A stretch of 64,000 nucleotides of DNA from Dermabacter vaginalis. GTDB taxonomy: Bacteria; Actinomycetota; Actinomycetes; Actinomycetales; Dermabacteraceae. The position numbers and the translations under genes are program-made. Below are positions 44,575-55,113 of the stretch, piece by piece. Positions within the stretch are counted from its first letter, which is position 1, and each line of letters begins with the position of its first letter. The stretch lies in contig NZ_CP012117.1 of assembly GCF_001678905.1 (NCBI RefSeq), positions 2,294,001 through 2,358,000 on the forward strand, written 5' to 3'. The notes below the pieces were generated by a model. That model had not been told where the DNA came from. It ran no database searches and was given only the letters and a program-made list of their open reading frames with translations.

Positions 44575-44746
44575 GGGGCATGATTTCCATCCTGAACTCG
44601 ACAAACAGTGTCGAGCTCAGATTAAGAATCGAGTACTAACGGGGCCTTGCCCGTCGGTGAATTTCAGGCTTCGCCAGCGGCAACACCTGAGTTCACGGAT
44701 CGTTCACCACGGCTGCGCGAGCGCAGCACGAGGGCCGCGGCGACGA
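44575..44746. repeat. 172-bp direct repeat, copy B (right island boundary)
   Basis: Pairs with 35527-35698 without gaps. Here the nhaC end (44664-44746) is the functional one, while the part corresponding to the surface protein gene (ATGCCCC, 44575-44581 on the minus strand) runs into unrelated sequence, so its promoter copy is orphaned. Divergence between copies is spread over coding and non-coding parts. Confidence 0.92.
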
Positions 44747-46265
44747 GCACAAGAAGCGTCACGGCGAAGCCCGCGGGCGCCATTCCCGTTGCCGCAAACA
44801 CGACGTAACCCACGAGCGAGGATCCGGCCGCGACGAGCGCATAGGGAAGCTGGGTGTTCACGTGCGTACTCACCTTGCAGCCCGCGCCCGTGCTCGACAG
44901 GATCGTCGTATCGGAAATCGGCGAGCAGTGATCGCCGAAAACACTGCCGGCGATGACCGCGCCGAACGCGGCGATCAGAAGCTCATTGCCTCCGGGGGAA
45001 GCATTCATGAGCTGGCCCGCGAGCGGCAGCAGAATGCCGAAAGCGCCCCACGAGGAGCCGGTCGCGAACGCCATGAGACCGGCCATCGCAAACAGGATCG
45101 GGACGAGCCAGTGGGCCGGGAGGTTCACGTGCGCGACGACGTCGGCGAGGAAGCTGCCCGTGCCGAGATCGCCGATGACGGCGCCGAGCATCCACGCGAG
45201 AAGAAGAATCGAAATCGCGGGAAGCATCGACTTCGCGCCCTGGAAAGCGCCACTGAAACGCACGGTTGAGGAGAAGACCGGGTTGGAGAGGGTGTAGCGG
45301 TACAGGTAGTAGAACGCGACGATGAGGCCGATGATGCCGCCGACGTTGAGGGACAGCGCCACGTTGGCATTGGCCATCGTCGAGAAGAGATCCCACGCGC
45401 CGGCCTCGAGGCCGCCGGTGACGTACATTCCGCCCACGACACCGAGAATGAGCAGAATGAACGGAACAAGCAAGGCGCGCTTCGCACCCGGTTCGTGACG
45501 CGGAAGCTTATCGGTCGCCTGGCTGGGAGCGTCCTTTTCATCGGCATGCACGCCCTCTCCGGCGAAGGCCCGCTCCTCTTCCTTACGCATGGGCCCGAAA
45601 TTGAGCTGCCAGGCGATCACGAGCCACAAAAACACGAGCGCGGCAACCGCGTAAAAGTTCATGAGCGCGGCGCGCACGAAAGCCTCGACCTCGCTCATCT
45701 GAAGAGCGGAGGCCGCGAGGATAGGGGACATGATGCCGATGAGGGAGGCACCCCAGCTCGAGAAGGGGATGAGCACGACGACAGGGGCAGCGCCCGAATC
45801 GATCAGGTACGAGAGCTTGGCGCGCGAGACGCGTTGCCGATCCGAGATGGGCCGCGCGATCTGCCCCACCGAAAGAGCGTTGAAGTAGTCGTCGATAAAG
45901 AACGAGAGGCTCAAAAGGCCCGTGAGGATCTGGGCCCCGCGTCGTGTCTTTACGCGCTTTTCCACCCAGTCCGAGAACGCCGACGTCCCGCCTGCCATGA
46001 GGACGAGAGAGGTGATGATGCCGAGTTCGAGGAGGAAGGCGATGATGAGGATCGTGTACCAGTTCAGCCCGCCGTCTTCCCACACGAGTCCGAGGGCGGC
46101 CTTACCGACCTCTTTGAGTGAGGCGAGTGGCGCGAAGTCCGCGATGAGGATCGCCCCCGAGACAACGCCCGCGAAGAGGGATATGAGCACGCGTTTCGTC
46201 ATGATGACGAGGAGAATCGCGAGAAGTGGTGGAACGAGGGTGAGGATCGGGTAGGTCTCGACCAC
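44664..46265 (-). CDS. nhaC: NhaC family Na+/H+ antiporter
   Basis: A 533-residue membrane transporter with about twelve helices of the NhaC/ArsB-like (YuiF) superfamily. FIDDYFNALSVGQIARPISDR and SVFGDHCSPISDTTILSSTGAG contain the aspartates and the GDHCSPISDT motif typical of this family. It exchanges protons for sodium or a small organic solute; some relatives carry amino acids such as tyrosine or malate-lactate, so the ion is not certain. A charged cytoplasmic loop (~225-265, KEEERAFAGEG) separates the two halves. Its last 28 codons lie in direct repeat B and are duplicated at 35616-35698. Confidence 0.88.
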   Translation of the reverse strand: MVETYPILTLVPPLLAILLVIMTKRVLISLFAGVVSGAILIADFAPLASLKEVGKAALGLVWEDGGLNWYTILIIAFLLELGIITSLVLMAGGTSAFSDWVEKRVKTRRGAQILTGLLSLSFFIDDYFNALSVGQIARPISDRQRVSRAKLSYLIDSGAAPVVVLIPFSSWGASLIGIMSPILAASALQMSEVEAFVRAALMNFYAVAALVFLWLVIAWQLNFGPMRKEEERAFAGEGVHADEKDAPSQATDKLPRHEPGAKRALLVPFILLILGVVGGMYVTGGLEAGAWDLFSTMANANVALSLNVGGIIGLIVAFYYLYRYTLSNPVFSSTVRFSGAFQGAKSMLPAISILLLAWMLGAVIGDLGTGSFLADVVAHVNLPAHWLVPILFAMAGLMAFATGSSWGAFGILLPLAGQLMNASPGGNELLIAAFGAVIAGSVFGDHCSPISDTTILSSTGAGCKVSTHVNTQLPYALVAAGSSLVGYVVFAATGMAPAGFAVTLLVLVAAALVLRSRSRGERSVNSGVAAGEA

Positions 46266-46382
46266 AATGACCTCCTAGGCGTGTCGCAGACGCAAGAACA
46301 CCCCCACAGTAGGCGCGCTTGCCCCACGTGAAAAGTGCAATAGCCCCCGAGGGGACCGATACGTGGTGAAGGATACGTGTGC

Positions 46383-47177
46383 TTAGGACGTCGCGAGCGT
46401 CAACACGCCTACCCCGGCGAGGAGAACCGCGAAAAGCGCCGTGAGACTCGAGGGCCGCGCCTTCGCCGAAACGGGCCCACCGACCATCCCACCGAGCACC
46501 GTTCCGGCCGCGAAAATGAGTACCGACGGCCAGTCGATGTGCGTGGGCGTCCCGATCCTCGCAAGCAACGCCGCGGCAGAGGTCATGATCATGACGAGCA
46601 GGCTCGTGCCCGACGCCGCACGCATGGGCAGCCCCAGCGCGATCACGAGCATCGGCACGGCAAGGAACCCACCGCCCACTCCAAAGAAGCCCGTGAGGAG
46701 CCCCGTGGCACTCGCGGCAAGCACGAGGGCAAGCCGGGAAGGTTGGGGTTCGGGTTCCGACGGTTGCCCGGCAAGCGTCGTACCCTTTTCTCTCGCGTTC
46801 TCCTCGGCGCGCAGTAGGCGCGCGCGGCGTGCCATCACTGCCGCAACAACGAGCAGTAGCACGCCGAAGCACAGCATGAGCGCGCGCTCGGGCACGAGGA
46901 GCGAGAGCCTCGAGGCAAGCGCCGCCCCCGCGATCGCGATCGCGCCGAAAATGGCGCCCTCTTTCCATCGCACGTTCCCGTGCTTCGCGGGGTGGCGGAG
47001 CGCCACAACCGCGGTGAGACCCACGACGACGAGTGAGGCCCCCGTCGCGTCGTGGGGTGCCATGCCGAGCACGTAAACGAGCACGGGCACGGAAAGGATG
47101 CCCCCACCCGCGCCGAGAGCACCGACCACGAGGCCGATGCCCACGCCGATCACCGCCGCGAAAAGGACGGCGTTCAT
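46383..47177 (-). CDS. TSUP family sulfite/sulfonate exporter-type membrane protein
   Basis: A 264-residue TauE/SafE family protein with two halves, each opening with a glycine-rich helix (VVGALGAGGGILSVPVLVYVLG and TGFFGVGGGFLAVPMLVIALG). These symmetric GxGGG motifs are the family mark. A basic loop joins the halves (~115-150). The family moves sulfite, sulfoacetate, taurine-derived or other small sulfur anions. Adjacent genes give no substrate hint. Confidence 0.88.
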   Translation of the reverse strand: MNAVLFAAVIGVGIGLVVGALGAGGGILSVPVLVYVLGMAPHDATGASLVVVGLTAVVALRHPAKHGNVRWKEGAIFGAIAIAGAALASRLSLLVPERALMLCFGVLLLVVAAVMARRARLLRAEENAREKGTTLAGQPSEPEPQPSRLALVLAASATGLLTGFFGVGGGFLAVPMLVIALGLPMRAASGTSLLVMIMTSAAALLARIGTPTHIDWPSVLIFAAGTVLGGMVGGPVSAKARPSSLTALFAVLLAGVGVLTLATS

Positions 47178-47199
47178 CGCGTCACCGCGAGCTGCACGC

Positions 47200-48621
<1,422 letters not shown>

Positions 48622-48678
48622 CTACACGCCACGACCACCTTTCGGGAAACGCGGGTCTCAATATGAGAAATGCCGAGG

Positions 48679-49902
48679 CTAGTGGCCCGCGAGTTGCTCG
48701 ATCGCCCAGCGCGGATCGTCAGTCGAAATCGACTCCGGGCGAAGCGCCACGGCCTTTGTGAGCTGCTCTTCCGTGTTCACGGTCCACACGTTGATCTTGT
48801 AACCGCGCGCGTGCGCTTCCTTCGCGGCCTCGGGGGTGAGTCCGTCAACGCTGCAGCTGAGCCACGTGCATCCGAGCTCCTCGAGCGTGTCCCAGGTCGA
48901 ATCCTCGACCGTGTTCACAAGGAGACCGAGCCCCACGTGCGGCGCGATCTCGTGAACGGCGGCAAGAGCCTCGGGGACGAAAGAAATGACCGTATCGCGC
49001 TCTCCGTGTCCCGGACGCTTGTCGTGGATGAGCTGCGCCGAAGCCTTCGCGGCAGACGCGACCTTGACCTCGACGTAGAGTTCGAGATCCTCCATTGCGA
49101 GGAGCTCCGTGAGAAGCGGAACCCCGTGACCGCCCTGGAGGGACACCTGCGCGAGTTCAGCATTCGTGAGGTCCTTGATCGCGCCCTTCGCGGGGAGCGA
49201 GGCCGGATCGGCCATGCGGTCGATCGTCTCATCGTGCATGATGATCGGCGTGCCATCGGCACTCAGGTGCACGTCGCATTCGACAACGCTCGCGCCATCG
49301 ATCTTCGCGCGCCGGAAACCCGCGAGGGTATTTTCGGTCGTCACGAGAGCCGCACCGCGGTGGCCAACGATCACGGGACGGTACCCCTCAACCCCCGCGA
49401 CCTCCACGCCCTCGGCACGGGGCGGGGCTGTGTTCGCCGTAGGTTCATCCGTCACGATTGCGGGGGCACCCGTGCCCGCGTTCTGCTCGGGAAGGAAGTG
49501 ATCGATGCTCGCAAGCACCGTGCGCAGGCCGTGATCGGCATCCTCCGTCATCGCGCGCACCTCATCGCCCGTGCTGAGCGTGCTCATGATGGTGGGGTCG
49601 ATGCACTCGACGACGCTCTGTTCGTAGCTTTCCCCCGCGCGCACGACGACGTTGCACGGGAGGAGGGCCCCCATGGACTTATCCTCGTTGAGAGCGCGGC
49701 GCGCGAGCGTGGGGATACACGCCCCAAGAATCACGTAGGGGCCGAGCTCCGCACCGGCTTCCGCGCCGATTTTGTTGGAAAGCGTGCCCTGCATGTTAAG
49801 TTCGTACACCACCCCGAAGCCTTCTTCGGCGAGGGCGTGGCGAGTCGCCTCGAGGGCAACGTCAAAGGGCGCCGAGACCTGCACTCGGTGCGTGTACTTC
49901 AC
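48679..49902 (-). CDS. Fusion of a DUF302 domain with a glycerophosphodiester phosphodiesterase
   Basis: A 407-residue protein made of two parts. Residues 1-135 match DUF302 (FDVALEATRHALAEEGFGVVYELNMQGTL, GPYVILGACIPTLARRAL, LPCNVVVR), a small domain usually found alone in bacteria. After a linker (140-172) comes a complete GDPD: HRG at 181-183, TEN at 189-191, ECD with E208 and D210, and MHDETIDRM with H223, which together bind metal and perform acid-base catalysis. It would hydrolyse glycerophosphodiesters from phospholipid breakdown to glycerol-3-phosphate and an alcohol. No signal peptide, so cytoplasmic. The role of the DUF302 part is unknown. Confidence 0.88.
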   Translation of the reverse strand: MKYTHRVQVSAPFDVALEATRHALAEEGFGVVYELNMQGTLSNKIGAEAGAELGPYVILGACIPTLARRALNEDKSMGALLPCNVVVRAGESYEQSVVECIDPTIMSTLSTGDEVRAMTEDADHGLRTVLASIDHFLPEQNAGTGAPAIVTDEPTANTAPPRAEGVEVAGVEGYRPVIVGHRGAALVTTENTLAGFRRAKIDGASVVECDVHLSADGTPIIMHDETIDRMADPASLPAKGAIKDLTNAELAQVSLQGGHGVPLLTELLAMEDLELYVEVKVASAAKASAQLIHDKRPGHGERDTVISFVPEALAAVHEIAPHVGLGLLVNTVEDSTWDTLEELGCTWLSCSVDGLTPEAAKEAHARGYKINVWTVNTEEQLTKAVALRPESISTDDPRWAIEQLAGH

Positions 49903-50013
49903 GGGAGACTCCTTTTCCTGAGGTGTGCGCTTTTTGCGCGTGATCGAGCCAGGCTAGGCCCGCAATCCCACGGGCGATTGACGCCCCGGTGGCCTCGAGG
50001 TGAACGAGCCGGG

Positions 50014-51282
50014 TTACATGACGGGGCGCAGCGGAATGAGCAGCTTTTCGGTGACCTTTTCGATACCTGCGCGTGCCTTCCATTTTTCGGGATCGACCTC
50101 GTAGCAGTCCTTGAAGTCGGCCTCGAACACCTTTTCGAGCGCCTCGGCGAAAGCCGGGTCGGCAACTTCGAGGTTGGTTTCGTAGTTCAGCGCGAGCGAA
50201 AGCCGGTCGAGGTTCGCGGTTCCGACGGTCGCCCACATTCCGTCGATCGTCGCAATCTTCGAGTGGTTCATCGCGGGCGTGTAGAGGAAAATGCGGACGC
50301 CTGCGTCGAGCAGATCTTGATAGAAGCCTCTCGCGACCCAGTCAACGACCACGTGGTTGGACTGCTCGGGGAGCATGAGGCGCACGTCGACCCCACGCGC
50401 CGCGGCTGCGCGCAGCGGCTCGAGGAGCTTGCCGTCGGGAACGAAGTATGGGGTCGAGAGCCAGATGTTCTTCTGGGCGCGCTCGATAGCCGCGAGGTAC
50501 ATGCGGCGAATCGGGTACACGGCCTGGAGCGGGAGGTTCGGATGGACCTCGACGCGTGTGTTCCACGCATTAGGGGCGACCCAGTCGATGCGCTCGTCGG
50601 CGCGGCGATCCTCGTTCCACACGTTCACGAATGCCTGGCGCAGCTCCCACACGGCGGGCCCCACCTCGCGCACGTGGGTGTCGCGCCATTCACTTTCGTA
50701 GGCATCGCCGATGTTGAAGCCGCCCACGTAGCCGATCTCGTCATCCACGACGAGGACCTTTGAGTGAATGAGGCCAGTCGAGCGAATCGGTGCACGCCAG
50801 AATGACCCCGAGATGGGGTACATGCGGTGAACGTTGATGCGCTCATCAAGCTGCTCGAAGAACTGGCGAGGAACCACGAGGTTCGCGAACACGTCCCAAA
50901 TGAGGAACACATCGACCCCGCGCGCAGCCGCGTTGTTCACGGCGTCCATGAAGCGCTGCCCCACGCGGTCGCCCTTCCAAATGAAGGTCGCGAGCATCAC
51001 CGTGTGCTCGGCACGATCGATCGACTCGATCATCGACTCGAAGAGATCCTCGCCGCTCGTGAAGATCGTGATGTCCGACTTCTCAACGGTCGACTCAAAC
51101 GTGCCCGGCTTGGGGGCGCGGCGCTTCTTGCGACCGCGTTTCGTGTAGGCGTCCATCGCGAGGAGTGTGCCCACAGCGACTGCTTGCGAGGCGGCAATCC
51201 CCGCAGTCGCCGCAAGTGCGGCACGCTTCGCGACGCGTTTTGCACGTCCAATGGCGCTTTGCTGTGCAGTGTTCTCACTCAT
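50014..51282 (-). CDS. Phospholipase D-type protein, cardiolipin synthase-like
   Basis: A 422-residue protein with one N-terminal hydrophobic helix (~22-42) and two HKD motifs: H173-K175-D180 (HSKVLVVDDEIGYVGGFN) and H340-K342-D347 (HSKIATIDGMWATVGTANLD), the signature of the phospholipase D superfamily. Cardiolipin synthases of the ClsA/ClsB group join two phosphatidylglycerols using such a pair. Phosphatidyltransferase activity is most likely, but related proteins are phospholipases or nucleases. It lies just after the ornithine cyclodeaminase gene (start 4 bases before that stop in the same direction) and before the GDPD gene, both lipid-phosphate related. Confidence 0.88.
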   Translation of the reverse strand: MSENTAQQSAIGRAKRVAKRAALAATAGIAASQAVAVGTLLAMDAYTKRGRKKRRAPKPGTFESTVEKSDITIFTSGEDLFESMIESIDRAEHTVMLATFIWKGDRVGQRFMDAVNNAAARGVDVFLIWDVFANLVVPRQFFEQLDERINVHRMYPISGSFWRAPIRSTGLIHSKVLVVDDEIGYVGGFNIGDAYESEWRDTHVREVGPAVWELRQAFVNVWNEDRRADERIDWVAPNAWNTRVEVHPNLPLQAVYPIRRMYLAAIERAQKNIWLSTPYFVPDGKLLEPLRAAAARGVDVRLMLPEQSNHVVVDWVARGFYQDLLDAGVRIFLYTPAMNHSKIATIDGMWATVGTANLDRLSLALNYETNLEVADPAFAEALEKVFEADFKDCYEVDPEKWKARAGIEKVTEKLLIPLRPVM

Positions 51283-51285
51283 GGT

Positions 51286-52314
51286 TCAATTCTCGCAAGT
51301 CTTGCTGAAGTTTGCGTCCCCGTCCACGTGCTTTGCCACGGCAGCCGCCACCACAAGGTCCTGCCAGCTCATCCCCACCGTGGTAACGACCGTGGGGGCG
51401 TCCGGAACGTTCACCTCACCTGCCGCCATAGTCGCCTCTTCGCCAAGGAGCGCCTTCATGCTCACGAGTGCGTTGTCGGCAAGGGACCCGTCGGCTATGG
51501 CGCGCACAACGTCCCCGTTCTCGCGCAAGGCCACAGCTTCATCCTCGACGATGACGCGGGCGCGGCCCATCGTCGCGGCGGGAACCTCACGCGTATCGGG
51601 GGTGTGGGCGCCAACGGCGAGAATGGCCGCGTGCGGCTGCACCCACGGGTCTTCGAATACGGCTTCTTTCGCGGCGCTCGCGCACACGATCACGTCGGCG
51701 GCCTCGACGGCGGCGCGGCAAGCGTCGGACCCGGCACGCACCGCTCCAACCTCGCTCGCACACCCCTCCTCGCCGACCGCGAGCGCACTCTCGCTCACGC
51801 GATCCGGATCGCGCACCGCGTAGGTGACCGCGCCGAGCGCCTCGAAACCCACACCCCCGTCGCCGCATTCCGCCGCGAGGGCGCGCACGAGCCCCTCCCC
51901 CTGGACCCCCGCCCCGAAAGCGACGATATTCGGGCGACGCGTGACGTGCGCAGCGATCGCCGAAAGCGCAGGTCGCGCCCCCGCGATCGCGACGGCGGGC
52001 GTACGCAGTGCCGTGAGGGCGATCCCCTCAACGAGCGAGTGCGGCGTGAGTGTTTCCGCGTCGCACAGGAGATAGGTGCCCTGGATGAAGGGCCGGCCCT
52101 TCTCAGGGTTGTGCGGGGCGAGGGTGAGGATCTTGATCCCCGCATCCTTGCCAACGCTCGAGGGCATCGTGAGGAACTCGCCTGCATCGACAGGAGTGAA
52201 GGTGCGCTCGGGATCGCTCGCGGGGTCAAATCCCCGCTCGAGAGCGGCGGTCAAGGCGTCTGCCGCGGCGCGGTAGCCCAGGGCAAACACCTTTTCTGCG
52301 GTGAAGGTTTTCAT
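51286..52314 (-). CDS. Ornithine cyclodeaminase/mu-crystallin family protein
   Basis: A 342-residue NAD(P)-binding protein of the ornithine cyclodeaminase family. The nucleotide-binding GAGVQGEG lies at 134-141, preceded by the substrate region LMPSSVGKDAGIKILT (K59, K62 area) and LRTPAVAIAGARPALS. Family members include ornithine cyclodeaminase, alanine dehydrogenase (archaeal), ketimine reductase and tauropine-type enzymes; the critical aspartate of true ornithine cyclodeaminases cannot be fixed by eye, so the reaction is open. Translated just upstream of, and 3 bases from, the phospholipase D-type gene. Confidence 0.82.
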   Translation of the reverse strand: MKTFTAEKVFALGYRAAADALTAALERGFDPASDPERTFTPVDAGEFLTMPSSVGKDAGIKILTLAPHNPEKGRPFIQGTYLLCDAETLTPHSLVEGIALTALRTPAVAIAGARPALSAIAAHVTRRPNIVAFGAGVQGEGLVRALAAECGDGGVGFEALGAVTYAVRDPDRVSESALAVGEEGCASEVGAVRAGSDACRAAVEAADVIVCASAAKEAVFEDPWVQPHAAILAVGAHTPDTREVPAATMGRARVIVEDEAVALRENGDVVRAIADGSLADNALVSMKALLGEEATMAAGEVNVPDAPTVVTTVGMSWQDLVVAAAVAKHVDGDANFSKTCEN

Positions 52315-52380
52315 GCCTTCACTGTGTCATGCGTGACTTGAGGCGAGCCGAATCCGGAAGTGGAGGCGTAGCCTCGAGGC

Positions 52381-52920
52381 ATGCCCAGATTATTGATTAT
52401 TCACGGAACGACGCGCCCCTCGCGCACGGGAATCCTCGTGTCACGAGCGCTGGAAGCCCTCGCGAAGGACATCACGAACTTCGACGTCGAATTCGCGGAT
52501 CTCAAGGAGGTCAATTTGCCCTTCCTTGACGAGCTCGAGCCTCCCCGCGCCGGAAACTATCAGCGCCCTCACACGCGGGCGTGGGCCGCCACCGTGGACC
52601 GGGCCGACGCGATCGTGTGGGCAACCCCCCAGTACAACGGCTCGTTTTCGGCTCCGCTCAAAAACGCGATCGACTACCTCGCGGCGGAATGGGAGGGCAA
52701 GCCGCTTGGCATCATCGCGTGGGGCTACCACAATGGCGGGCTCGACGCGGCGCGCGCGCTCGCGCCCGTTGCCGCTTCCCTTCGCATGAGGCTCGTCGAG
52801 CCGCTCTTCGGTTACACGAGCTACGGCGCTGACCTCAAAGACGGTTCCCTCGCCATCAGTGAGGAATGGACCCAGAACGCCACAACCCTCCTCAAAGGAC
52901 TCGAAGAACACTCAGCGTAA
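52381..52920 (+). CDS. NADPH-dependent FMN reductase family protein
   Basis: A 179-residue flavodoxin-like reductase (SsuE/ArsH-related FMN_red). It begins with the flavin phosphate loop IHGTTRPSRTG and continues with TPQYNGSFSAPLKNAID, the conserved loop over the isoalloxazine ring. It likely reduces FMN or quinones using NADPH. Divergent from the ornithine cyclodeaminase homologue with a 66-base shared promoter region, and one base upstream of the acetyltransferase, so probably co-transcribed with it. Confidence 0.88.
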   Translation: MPRLLIIHGTTRPSRTGILVSRALEALAKDITNFDVEFADLKEVNLPFLDELEPPRAGNYQRPHTRAWAATVDRADAIVWATPQYNGSFSAPLKNAIDYLAAEWEGKPLGIIAWGYHNGGLDAARALAPVAASLRMRLVEPLFGYTSYGADLKDGSLAISEEWTQNATTLLKGLEEHSA

Positions 52921-52921
52921 G

Positions 52922-53533
52922 ATGCTCCCCATGCTTTCTTCACCCCTTCGTCTCGCCGGCGACTTCGTTGTTCTCGAACCGCTCTCGCTCGACCACCTCG
53001 CAGGACTCAAGGATGCGGTCACCGATGGCGATCTGTGGAAACTCTGGTACGCCAATATCCCGGAGCCCGCGCGGATGCGCCAGGAGATCGAGCGGCGCCT
53101 TACGCTGTGCGAGGAAGGCTCGATGCTCCCTTACACGGTGATTCGCAAAGTGGATGAGGATTCCGGTTACATCGCCGGGATGACGAGCATCATGAACATT
53201 GATCGGCCTCACCGCGTTGCCGAGATTGGCGCCACCTGGTACGCGAAGAGTGTGCAGGGCACAGCGGTGAACCCCGAGGTGAAGTTTCTGCTGCTACGCC
53301 ACATGTTCGAAGTCGAGAAGCTCCAGCGGGTCGAGCTTCGCACGCATTCGCTCAATCACGCCTCGCGCGCGGCAATCGAGAAACTTGGGGCCACCTTCGA
53401 AGGTGTCATGCGCCGCCACCGGATCCTCGCGAACGGCACGACGCGCGACACCGCCCTCTACTCGATCCTTGACTACGAATGGCCCACCGTGCGCGCGGGG
53501 CTCGAGCACCGGCTCGCGCAAGCGCACGCCTAA
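52922..53533 (+). CDS. GNAT family N-acetyltransferase (RimJ/RimL type)
   Basis: A 203-residue acetyltransferase. The region FVVLEPLSLDHLAGLKDAV is the typical RimL opening; AEIGATWYAKSVQGTAVNPEVKFLLLRHMFE and RVELRTHSLNHASRAAIEKLG hold the acetyl-CoA pyrophosphate-binding helix and the alpha/beta core. Probably modifies an amino group on a protein N-terminus, an antibiotic or a small metabolite. Start could be ATG 52922 (one base after the reductase stop) or ATG 52931; the second has a slightly better Shine-Dalgarno (TAAGATG). It converges on the phnE gene. Confidence 0.88.
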   Translation: MLPMLSSPLRLAGDFVVLEPLSLDHLAGLKDAVTDGDLWKLWYANIPEPARMRQEIERRLTLCEEGSMLPYTVIRKVDEDSGYIAGMTSIMNIDRPHRVAEIGATWYAKSVQGTAVNPEVKFLLLRHMFEVEKLQRVELRTHSLNHASRAAIEKLGATFEGVMRRHRILANGTTRDTALYSILDYEWPTVRAGLEHRLAQAHA

Positions 53534-53562
53534 AGGGGCGTTCGGTTCCGACGGCAGCCGCC

Positions 53563-55113
53563 CTACCTCCAGGCTTTTCGTGCCGAGGCGCTCACGAGGT
53601 CCACGAGGATCGAGAGCACGAGAAGCGCGAGGACAACCGTGAGCATCGAGGAGTAGTCGAAGGCCGTGCGCTCGGCCTCGAGAACGCGGCCGAGGCCACC
53701 CGCGCCCACAACGCCAACCACGACGCTTTCGCGAATGGTCACTTTCCCACCGGTAGAGGCTGTAGGCGGCAAATCGACCTTTCACGAGAGGGATCACTCC
53801 GTAGACGGTCTCGGCAAGTCGGCTTGCTCCGGCATGGCGCAGGGCGAGTGAAGGGCGGCGATCGACCGTTTCAAGAGACTCGGCGTAGAGCCGCCCAAGC
53901 ACGCCCGCGTTGTAGATGCCGAGTGCGAGGGCGCCGGGGAGTGGACCCGGGAAAAGCACAAAGAGCAAGAGCAATGCCCACACGGGCGGCGAGGTCACAC
54001 GCACGAGCAAGAGGATCGCGCGAGCGAGCGCGCCGAGGGCTTCGCGCGCGACGTGCAGCGTGCCACGCTCCCCCTCGGGAGTCACGGGAGGTGGCGTGGC
54101 AACAAACGCCATGACACCGCCGAGGAGCGAGGCCACGGCGATCGCCGCAATCGACATCGTGACCGTGAGTGCACAGTCCAGCAGCAACTGCGGCAGTGTC
54201 GAGGGAAGCGTGGGCGGGAGCGCCTTTTCAGCAACGCGCGCCGCACGTTCGGCGATCCGCACAAGGTCGAGCTTGACGATGTTCACGCGCAAGTGAAATG
54301 CCGAGAGAAGAAGAAGCACCGCGATGGTCATCGATGACCCGAGCATGAACCGGCGCGAAGGGTCACGAAGGTTCCGGCTCCACCATTCGCACGCGAGACC
54401 CACGAGAAGAAGGGCGTACATCACGGTCCACATTCGCTCAAAAGCGAGGCCCTGAAACGCCGTCGACAGCTCGAAGCCGAGCCCACCCACGCCGAGCATG
54501 CCGAGGATCACCGCGGCGCGAAGCGAGCAATCAAGCCGGTAGAAGGCGTAGGACACGAAATCCTTCCACACGCGAGGGAGGGTCCCGTACGCGAAGGCCG
54601 CAACCTTCCCTGCACCCGCGAGGCGGAGCGCATCCGAGGGGCCCGTGGAGGTCTCATCGATGATCTCCGCGTAAACCTTCGCGGTAATCGCCCCAAACGG
54701 TATCCCGATCGCGAGCACGCCCACGAGGGGATCTCTCCCGAGCACGAGCAGGAGCGCCACCGCCCATATCGTTTCGTGCACGCCGCGCGGAAGCGCACAC
54801 GCGAGGCGCGCCGTGATCCACGCCGTGCGGGATCGCCACCAGCCCTCACTCATGAGTACCCCGCCGAAGAAACCGATCACGACCGCGAGGGCCGTGCCGA
54901 GTACGGAAAACGCGAGCGTCGTGAAAGTCGCCTCGAGGATGCGCGATACGTAGGAGAAACTCAGCTCAGGGGAGAAAGCCGCGAGCCAAAACCGGGCAAG
55001 CGTCGGAAAACCCCCGGTGCCAGGGCGACGCCCGGCATGACACTCACAACCGACACGAGAACGGCGACGACGGCGGCGATACTCCACCATCGCGCGCTGC
55101 GCGTTTTCGTCAT
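53563..55113 (-). pseudogene. phnE: Phosphonate-type ABC permease (two fused PhnE domains), frameshifted twice
   Basis: The natural start is ATG 55113, which overlaps the phnC stop (ATGA) and opens MTKTRSARWWSIAAVVAVLV, the usual PhnE first helix. About 100 bases on, at a run of five Gs (complement of 55011-55015), the frame must shift: the next in-frame homologous sequence is GGFPTLARFWLAAFSPELSF, as if one base were missing. The large central part (to about 53748) contains two PhnE domains of ~240 residues each, with KVYAEIIDE and the EAA-like GLLYAESLETVD. At GGGAAAG (53743-53748) one base is extra: YRWE jumps to VTIRESVVVGVVGAGGLGRV and ends KAWR at 53563. First and last pieces share a frame, so the two indels compensate. 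Either real decay or consensus errors in the sequence. Confidence 0.8.

Noticed and set aside
44374-44604. Possible Phd/YefM-like antitoxin fragment on the minus strand
   Set aside because: Only ARNLNPVMAAVETGDT is suggestive; no toxin, ribosome site or continued similarity.
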